39,321 bases of DNA from Petrimonas sp. (GTDB lineage Bacteria > Bacteroidota > Bacteroidia > Bacteroidales > Dysgonomonadaceae): positions 1 to 39,321 of the forward strand of contig JAQVEB010000001.1 in NCBI GenBank assembly GCA_028698105.1, in the 5' to 3' direction. The position numbers and the translations under genes are program-made. A model generated the notes under the pieces. It ran no database searches. It saw only the letters and a list, made by a program, of their open reading frames with translations, and was not told the origin of the DNA. Below are positions 33,087 to 39,321 of this stretch, piece by piece (position 1 is the stretch's first letter; every line of letters starts with the position of its first letter).

Positions 33087-34214
33087 TCATCCCCCCGCCG
33101 GCAAACTATACACCCCTTTTATCAAAACCTGTTGCTGTGGAACATCACTTTTTAGCTCCACGTAGTGGCCGGATTGTATTCCAATCTGAACGGTTACGGG
33201 TTTAAAGTAATAATTATCGCCGTCTTTTTTCTCCAGCACGTAAAGGCGACGCACTTCGCCGGCAGTTTCCACCGCTTCTTCGGGGATGCCTTTAGCCGAT
33301 CGTTCGGAAGTGATCACCTCGCACTCCACGTACATATCGTTCACGAAATCGTTCTTTCCCGCAACCTGAATATCGGCCGTGCAGAGAATGGTTTTCTTTT
33401 CAGGGTCAACGGCTTTGCCGATTTTCGATAACCGCGCCGTGTAAACCGTATCGGGATTGTTCGGGTTGTAAAACTCCACGTTTTGCCCGACCATAAGTTT
33501 CGCTATATCTTTTTCATATACATGCAGTTGAAGATACAACCGATTCACATCCACCAGCGTCATCAGCATCTTTTCGGGCGTAACATACTCGCCGTTCATG
33601 CAGTTGAGTTGCGTGATGTAACCGCCTATCGGCGCGCGAATGGGCAGTAAGGAATAAATTTTCCCGCCTTCGATTTCCGAAGGATTGGCGCGAAGTAAAT
33701 TGAGCCGCTGTTTCAACCCTTCGTATTGGGCTGAGAGGCTCCGGTAAGCGCTTTCGGCGGTTTGAAAATCTTTTTTCGACGAAATGCTGTCGCGATACAA
33801 CGCGCGAAGGCGTTCGTAATTGGCTTTTGCCATCCGGTAGTTGTTGCCGATGGTGTTGAATTCCTCCTGCAAGGCGATAAAATCGTTGCTCTCTATCGTG
33901 CAAAGCACGCTGCCTGCCGGCGCGTAATCGCCGATCTCGCGGCTAATGTTGCGGATGGTACCCGCCACGCGGCTGGTGATTTGCGCCTGCCCGTTGACCG
34001 ACGAAATAACATTGCCGCTCACCTTTACCGTTTCGCGGAAAGTAACCTCCTGCGGCGCTCCCAACGCCATGCCCATGGCATCGAATTGCTCCTGCGTAAC
34101 CATCACCAGCGTGGAATCGGCATTGGCCGGAGCGGAATTTTCGGATTTTTTTCCGCAAGCGCCCAACAGTATTAATCCCAGCATCAAGCTTATCGCGTAT
34201 CGTTTCATTTTCAT
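33087..34214 (-). CDS. RND efflux periplasmic adaptor (CusB/CzcB type), lipoprotein
   Basis: A 375-residue membrane-fusion protein. Signal peptide with lipobox LLGAC (Cys about residue 20). Barrel-sandwich/lipoyl halves GNVISSVNGQAQITSRVAGTIRNISREIGDYAPAGSVLCTIES and GGYITQLNCMNGEYVTPEKMLMTLVD flank an alpha-helical hairpin (about 110-190, with NTIGNNYRMAKANYERLRALY). A beta-barrel and a membrane-proximal domain complete it. It joins the inner-membrane RND pump to the outer-membrane channel. It starts one base after the RND gene stop. No His/Met-rich metal-binding N-terminus is seen. Confidence 0.93.
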   Translation of the reverse strand: MKMKRYAISLMLGLILLGACGKKSENSAPANADSTLVMVTQEQFDAMGMALGAPQEVTFRETVKVSGNVISSVNGQAQITSRVAGTIRNISREIGDYAPAGSVLCTIESNDFIALQEEFNTIGNNYRMAKANYERLRALYRDSISSKKDFQTAESAYRSLSAQYEGLKQRLNLLRANPSEIEGGKIYSLLPIRAPIGGYITQLNCMNGEYVTPEKMLMTLVDVNRLYLQLHVYEKDIAKLMVGQNVEFYNPNNPDTVYTARLSKIGKAVDPEKKTILCTADIQVAGKNDFVNDMYVECEVITSERSAKGIPEEAVETAGEVRRLYVLEKKDGDNYYFKPVTVQIGIQSGHYVELKSDVPQQQVLIKGVYSLPAGG

Positions 34215-34215
34215 G

Positions 34216-37200
34216 TTATTCTATGTTCAAATAATTTAATTCGATCACCGTTTGGTTGTATTGTGCCAAATTGTCCAGATACGTCAACCGGATATCCGTT
34301 GCGTTCTCCAGACTCTGCACGTAACGAAAAAAGTCAATCTCGCCCACCTCGTAGCTTCGTTCCGCAAATTTAATCAATTCATCGCTTATCTGTTTGCCGG
34401 TAACCCGGTAATATTCAATATTTTTATTGTATTTGTCCAATTCTTTTTGCATCTCCGTGCGCCTGTTGTCGTACATCAAGCTGTAGTTCTGCTGCATGTT
34501 TTGCGCCATTTGAACGCCGAATTTACGCGCCTTGATTTTCGCCTGCTGTTCCCCGAAAAACAACGGGATGGAAACCCCCACCTGCCATCCCCAATAATTG
34601 CGGGCGTTAGCGAAACGGTTTGTTCCGTTAAATAATTCAACATTGATGTTGGGCCACAACTGGTTACGTTCCACGCCGAGCATCGCGTTTTCGTACCGGA
34701 ATTTTTCTTCCATTACGCGCAAACCGGGATTGACGGCCGCCAATGAAACCAAAAGCGGTTCGAGCGGCTGAGGCGGAACGCTGTACGTCCCATCGGCCTG
34801 CATGAGCAAATGAAGCCGGTTGTAGGCAATTTGCAGATCGGCAGCGGTTTGTTGCAGACGGATATCTATTTGCTGCTGTTTTGCCGATGCATTCAGTTTT
34901 TCCAGATAGGTGATGTCACCCTGCTGGTATTGCCGGTTTGCCGATTGCGAAAAACGGGCGTAAATATCGGCGATATACCGGTATTGTTCTTGTTTATTTT
35001 GCAGATATACAATATTGTAGTACGCCTTGGTTATTTCTTTTGTGAGCCGTTGACGGGCGAGTTCGTATTGCGCCTGGGCAACGGAAACCCCGATGGTATT
35101 GGCCCGATGCTGCGCCGCATACACGGTGGGAAAATTGATTTCCTGTGTTGCGCCTATCACGTTGAGCGGATGTCCGTTCTCGGCAATATTGTTGGCATCG
35201 GAGCCGTAATAAATCCCTGTTCTGCCGAACGAGTAAGCCGCCGGAACAAGCGCTTTGCTTTGTTCAACCTGCAACGCGTAGGTTTTCACCTCCTTGTTGT
35301 TGGAAAGTCCGATCTGTACCGCCTCGTCCACCGAAAGCGCCCGATCCTGCGCCGATAAACCGGCAAAACTGATCATCAACAAAGGCAACAAGATAACTTT
35401 AGGCGAAGTTTTCCGGAAATTTTTCAAATTTAATTTTCGTTTTTTTCGATTATCGTCCATAAAATATCCGTACAACAACGGTAACACGATCATGGTGAGG
35501 AAAGTAGATGTGACCAACCCGCCGATAACAACGGTTGCCAGCGGGCGCTGCACTTCGGCTCCCGCCGACGTGGAAACCGCCATGGGCAAAAATCCCAACG
35601 CGGCCGATGCCGCCGTGAGTACTACCGGCCGCAGCCGATCAATGGAGCCATGTACCACAATATCATACATTTTCATGTTTCTGTTGGATTCTCTTAGTTC
35701 TTTAAAGTGTTCGATCAATACGATGCCGTTGAGCACAGCCACGCCAAACAACGCGATAAACCCAACGCCTGCCGATATGCTGAACGGCATTCCCCTAATC
35801 CAGAGCAACAACACGCCTCCAACGATGGAAAGCGGGATTGCCGAAAAGATGATGGCTGTTTCTTTCAACGAGTTGAACGCGAAGTTCAGCAGCAGAAAGA
35901 TCAGCGCAAGCGCTATGGGGACAATGATCATCAACCTGCGCGAAGCGTTTTGCAGGTTTTCGTACTGGCCGCCGTATTCAACATAATATCCCGGTTTCAG
36001 GTTGAGGTTTTGACTCACTTTTTGTTGAATATCCTGCACCACCGATTGCAAATCGCGGTTACGCACGTTCACGCTCACCACCACACGCCGGTGGGTATTG
36101 TCGTGCGAAATTTTAGCCGGACCGGTAGTGTATTCGATGTTTGCCAGTTCGTTCAACCGCACCTGATTGCCGTCGGGCAAATTTACGTACATTTGGCGAA
36201 TATTTTCGATATCTTTACGGAAGCCTTCCTGAAAACGCACCACCAGATCGAACCGCCGTTCCTGCTCGAAAACATTTCCGGTAATTTGTCCGCCGAAAGC
36301 CATCGCCAAATATTGATTCAACTCCTGAATGGACACGCCGTAATAAGCCAGTTTTTCGCGATTGTACGTCACGCGCATCTGCGGCAAACCTACGGTTTTC
36401 TCCACGATCACATCCGCTGCGCCGGGAACGGTTTCGGCCAGCGCGCCGATTTCGGCCGCCTGTTCGGCGAGGTAATCCAAATCTTCGCCGAAAATTTTCA
36501 CGGCAATATCGGAACGCACGCCGGTAACCAATTCGTTGAACCGCATCTCAATAGGCTGCGTAAACTCATATTCGATCCCGGGGAAAACGGATAATTTTTC
36601 TTTGAATTTATCGGCAAGTTCTTCCTTGCTTTTCGCATTTTTCCATTCTTTTTTCGGGCGCAATTTCACGATCATGTCAATTTCCTCCATTGACATGGGA
36701 TCAGTAGGCACTTCGGCCGCGCCAATACGACTCACAACCTGATCAACTTCCACAAAATTCTTTTTCAGGATTGACTCCATCTGCGTAGTCATTTCGATGG
36801 TTTTCTTCAGCGACGTGCCGGTTTTCAGCACGGGTTGTATCACAAAATCGCCTTCATCGAGCGTGGGAGTAAATTCTGCGCCAAGTCGCGGGAAAATAAT
36901 AATCACGGCTAACAGCATCACGGCGGCGCCCGCCACGATAATCCGCTTGTGTGCCCAAGCCCATTTAATCGAAGGATGATAGGTTCTATGCGCCAACTTC
37001 ATCAGTTTCGACATGGATTCTCTGGTTTCTTCCTTCGGCTTCATAAACAGAGCCGAAGCTACGGGCAACCACGTCATCCCGAAAATGGATGCGCCGATAA
37101 CGGCAAAACAAAACGACAGCGCCATGGGGCGGAACATTTTGCCTTCGACACCGGTGAGCGAAATAATGGGCACGAATACGATGAGAATGATAATTTGCCC

Positions 37201-38565
37201 AAAGATGGCCGAATTCATCATTTTAGAAGCCCCACCCATCGTGATTTTATCTATCATGTGCTTGCGGTCGTCGCCCGAGATTAAATTCAGGATATTGAAA
37301 TTCTTATTGAGTTGAAGGGCAATGAATTCGGCTACGATAACACCTCCGTCAATGATGATACCGAAGTCGAGCGCGCCCAAGCTCATCAGGTTGGCATCAA
37401 TGTTGAAAAGATACATCATGGAAAGCGTGAACAGCAGCGACAACGGAATAATGGACGCGATGATAAGCGCCGTGCGCACATTTCCCAAAATGAGCATAAC
37501 GATAACGATAACGATAATGATGCCGATAATGAGGTTTTCCATTATGGTGAACGTGGTTTTGTGGATCAATTCGCTGCGGTCCACAATGGGGTTGATGAAA
37601 ATCCCTTCGGGAAGCGATTGCTGCACCTCTTCCACCCGCGCTTTAACGGCTTTGATCACCTGTTGCGAATCGGCATCTTTGAGCATCATCACCTGCCCCA
37701 TCACTTTCTCGCCCTGGCCGTTTGCGGTAATGGCCCCAAAACGGTTTGCATGGCCGAATTGAACTACTCCTACGTCGCCTATCAAAACCGGTATCCCGTT
37801 TCTGTTTTTCACCACAATTTTACGGATATCGTCCAGCGATTTCACGGTTCCATCGCCCCGGATAAAATAACTTTGGTTGTTTTTTTCGATATAAGACCCG
37901 CCGGTTATGTTGTTGTTGTTTTGCAAGGCATTAAAAACATCCATCAGCGTTATTCCCTGGCTGCGAAGCAGTTCAGGGTTTATCGCCAGTTCGTATTGTT
38001 TGAGGTATCCTCCCCATGTGTTCACTTCCACCACACCCGGGATTCCCGAAAGTTGCCTTTTCACGATCCAATCCTGAATGGTGCGCAATTCGGTGGTGGA
38101 ATAACGGTTTTCATAACCCGGTTTTTCGTCGAGGATATATTGGTAAATCTCGCCCAGACCGGTCGTCACCGGCCCCATCATCGGCGTGCCGAAGCCTTGT
38201 GGAATGTTTTCGGAAGCTTCGGCTATTTTTTCCGATATCAACTGGCGCGGCAAATATGTACCGAGTTTTTCGTTGAAAACAATGGTAACCACCGACAAAC
38301 CGAACTTCGACACCGAACGTATTTCCTTCACACCGGGCAGATTAGCCATGGAAAGCTCCACGGGCATGGTGATGTACTGCTCAACATCCTGCGTAGATAA
38401 ATTGGTGGAAACGGTGATAACCTGCACCTGATTGTTGGTTATATCGGGGACGGCTCCTACCGACAGGTGTGAAAGCGCAAACAACCCGAGAACAATGATG
38501 GTTATCGTGAAAAGGATTATAACTAACTTGTGTTTAACACTAAACTCAATAATTCTGTTTAACAT
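34216..38565 (-). CDS. CzcA/CusA-family heavy-metal RND transporter fused to a TolC-like domain
   Basis: A 1449-residue fusion. Residues 1 to about 1045 are a complete heavy-metal RND pump with twelve membrane helices and two large periplasmic loops. Helix 4 holds LGALDFGIIIDGGVIVAE, the DFGxxxDG form linked to divalent-metal (Co/Zn/Cd/Ni) CzcA pumps rather than Cu/Ag CusA. Residues about 1050-1072 (VILLPLLMISFAGLSAQD) look like a signal peptide with an Ala-Gln cleavage-like site. Residues 1075-1449 are an outer-membrane factor (SVDEAVQIGLSNNKEVKTY, long coiled coils, QLWPNINVELFNG). Such fusions are known in Bacteroidota. With the adaptor gene one base downstream it encodes a whole tripartite efflux system. 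Confidence 0.95.
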   Translation of the reverse strand: MLNRIIEFSVKHKLVIILFTITIIVLGLFALSHLSVGAVPDITNNQVQVITVSTNLSTQDVEQYITMPVELSMANLPGVKEIRSVSKFGLSVVTIVFNEKLGTYLPRQLISEKIAEASENIPQGFGTPMMGPVTTGLGEIYQYILDEKPGYENRYSTTELRTIQDWIVKRQLSGIPGVVEVNTWGGYLKQYELAINPELLRSQGITLMDVFNALQNNNNITGGSYIEKNNQSYFIRGDGTVKSLDDIRKIVVKNRNGIPVLIGDVGVVQFGHANRFGAITANGQGEKVMGQVMMLKDADSQQVIKAVKARVEEVQQSLPEGIFINPIVDRSELIHKTTFTIMENLIIGIIIVIVIVMLILGNVRTALIIASIIPLSLLFTLSMMYLFNIDANLMSLGALDFGIIIDGGVIVAEFIALQLNKNFNILNLISGDDRKHMIDKITMGGASKMMNSAIFGQIIILIVFVPIISLTGVEGKMFRPMALSFCFAVIGASIFGMTWLPVASALFMKPKEETRESMSKLMKLAHRTYHPSIKWAWAHKRIIVAGAAVMLLAVIIIFPRLGAEFTPTLDEGDFVIQPVLKTGTSLKKTIEMTTQMESILKKNFVEVDQVVSRIGAAEVPTDPMSMEEIDMIVKLRPKKEWKNAKSKEELADKFKEKLSVFPGIEYEFTQPIEMRFNELVTGVRSDIAVKIFGEDLDYLAEQAAEIGALAETVPGAADVIVEKTVGLPQMRVTYNREKLAYYGVSIQELNQYLAMAFGGQITGNVFEQERRFDLVVRFQEGFRKDIENIRQMYVNLPDGNQVRLNELANIEYTTGPAKISHDNTHRRVVVSVNVRNRDLQSVVQDIQQKVSQNLNLKPGYYVEYGGQYENLQNASRRLMIIVPIALALIFLLLNFAFNSLKETAIIFSAIPLSIVGGVLLLWIRGMPFSISAGVGFIALFGVAVLNGIVLIEHFKELRESNRNMKMYDIVVHGSIDRLRPVVLTAASAALGFLPMAVSTSAGAEVQRPLATVVIGGLVTSTFLTMIVLPLLYGYFMDDNRKKRKLNLKNFRKTSPKVILLPLLMISFAGLSAQDRALSVDEAVQIGLSNNKEVKTYALQVEQSKALVPAAYSFGRTGIYYGSDANNIAENGHPLNVIGATQEINFPTVYAAQHRANTIGVSVAQAQYELARQRLTKEITKAYYNIVYLQNKQEQYRYIADIYARFSQSANRQYQQGDITYLEKLNASAKQQQIDIRLQQTAADLQIAYNRLHLLMQADGTYSVPPQPLEPLLVSLAAVNPGLRVMEEKFRYENAMLGVERNQLWPNINVELFNGTNRFANARNYWGWQVGVSIPLFFGEQQAKIKARKFGVQMAQNMQQNYSLMYDNRRTEMQKELDKYNKNIEYYRVTGKQISDELIKFAERSYEVGEIDFFRYVQSLENATDIRLTYLDNLAQYNQTVIELNYLNIE

Positions 38566-38620
38566 ACACGCATGAACAAACTATCATGTAAATAATTGAC
38601 TTATATACAAATGAACGAAA

Positions 38621-38656
38621 AAAACGGGAAATAAGCAAACACTTGTTTCCCGTTTT
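38621..38656 (-). terminator. Terminator of the DUF2141 gene
   Basis: AAAACGGGAAA (38621-38631) and TTTCCCGTTTT (38646-38656) form an 11-bp stem. On the minus strand a T-run follows. It separates the DUF2141 gene from the RND operon. Confidence 0.75.
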
Positions 38657-38700
38657 CACTATTTTGGTTTTTGTCTAAATAAGAAATGGATTATAATGCG

Positions 38701-39120
38701 TTAAAAATAAAGTAATTTGATAAGGATGTGGGCATTTTCTTTAACGTTGAATTTTACGTCGGCAAACGCCGGACTTTTTAACCGTGGTTTAAAATTGTTG
38801 GAAAACCCGAAACCTTCCTGCGGGATTCCCAATATGTTTTTGTTGCACACGCCATCAGAATTTTTGTCATGATAGATGGCTATGGCGTATTCGCCGTCGG
38901 GCAGTCCGGTGATGTTTTTCGTTACCTCATCCGCGTCGGCGGGGATAAACAGTTGTTTTATTTCCCTGCCGTTTTTGGGAAAACTTTCTTTGTTGTTGAA
39001 AATTCCGATAACGATGCGGCCCTTGGTTTCTTTGATGTTGGTAACGGTAATTGTGAGGTTAGCCGCCTTAGCGCTGGCCATCAGGCTAAAAATGAGGGTT
39101 ATGGTTATTAAATATTTCAT
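38701..39120 (-). CDS. DUF2141 secreted protein
   Basis: A 139-residue protein started at ATG 39120 (MKYLITITLIFSLMASAKA), giving a clean signal peptide cut after AKA; the frame extends to 39267 but without sense. The mature part fits DUF2141: LTITVTNIKETKGRIVIGIFNN near the start, then LPDGEYAIAIYHDKNSDGVCNKNILGIPQEGFGFSNN, where the DKNSDG loop resembles a Ca-binding turn. It is a beta-sandwich periplasmic or secreted protein of unknown function. It lies upstream of the RND operon in the same direction, but a terminator separates them. Confidence 0.9.
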   Translation of the reverse strand: MKYLITITLIFSLMASAKAANLTITVTNIKETKGRIVIGIFNNKESFPKNGREIKQLFIPADADEVTKNITGLPDGEYAIAIYHDKNSDGVCNKNILGIPQEGFGFSNNFKPRLKSPAFADVKFNVKENAHILIKLLYF

Positions 39121-39321
39121 CGTTGCAGGTTCAGTAACACGTATAACTTTAGATACGAAAATAACGAATGGTTTAACCTGCAATATTTTACGTATAATTA
39201 GGGTTTGCTGAAAAACTCTACGCAGCCGATACAAAATTATAATAAGTTTTAGATAATTTTCTTTCAAAAAATAATCGAAAAAATCGTTCTTTGAAAATTT
39301 GCCAAAAAATATCCTTCATTG
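39121..39321. other. AT-rich upstream region at the right edge
   Basis: Contains the leader and probably the promoter of the DUF2141 gene. No convincing -33/-7 pair, RNA gene or further coding frame was recognised before the window ends. Confidence 0.4.

Noticed and set aside
37312-38400. Plus-strand frame of 362 codons
   Set aside because: Antisense to the RND pump gene, His/Arg-rich nonsense sequence.

Overview
The window looks like a chromosome segment of a Bacteroidales bacterium. The Dysgonomonadaceae/Porphyromonadaceae group is a guess from gene content only. Evidence: Bacteroidota-type promoters (TAnnTTTG at -7, TTGG/TTTG about 19 nt upstream), a CzcA-type RND pump fused to a TolC-like domain, a PorE-like TPR/propeller/OmpA lipoprotein, a phage_int_SAM_5-like integrase and a DUF6371-type primase. 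No rRNA, tRNA or CRISPR was recognised.

Left part (1 to about 14.1 kb) is AT-rich and accessory. It starts with a truncated unknown gene (1-735), then 1.3 kb without convincing genes (736-2040) that is purine-skewed and full of inverted repeats. After that every gene is on the minus strand. Read in transcription order from right to left: a tyrosine integrase (13888-12563), an unrecognised 563-residue protein, two small helix-turn-helix proteins, a RepA-like RecA-fold ATPase, a zinc-finger/Toprim primase-like protein, and a cargo operon. The cargo is a type III restriction-modification system (mod, res) followed by a GHKL ATPase and a DUF4325 STAS-like protein. This is an integrative element or phage-satellite-like island with its own replication genes and a defence cargo. 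No relaxase is visible, and the left att site is probably outside the window. The pairing of type III R-M with an anti-sigma-like ATPase/STAS switch is the most interesting possible system here.

Right part (about 14.4-39.3 kb) is core-like and more GC-rich: a small Cys-rich gene interrupted by an in-frame stop, an SRPBCC protein, a MITE-like repeat, a phosphotriesterase-family lipoprotein, enolase, MarC, a GT2 glycosyltransferase, an OmpH/Skp-like protein with a small membrane protein, an antitoxin with a decayed ParE/RelE toxin, PepD, an EEP-family hydrolase, TatA and TatC, YccF, RidA, RlmB, RecN, a PIN-toxin module, CbpM/CbpA, a PorE-like OmpA protein, a heavy-metal RND pump with its adaptor, and a DUF2141 protein.

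Repeats are a second theme. One family of paired GC-rich palindromes brackets rlmB, supplies the C-terminal tail of RecN, and appears inside the coding sequence of mod. An 11-bp tandem array lies between ridA and yccF, a perfect 13-bp-arm hairpin lies downstream of the RND adaptor, and operator-like GTGGTGCAA motifs sit on two element promoters. All calls come from reading the sequence and remembered family knowledge; no database search was done.
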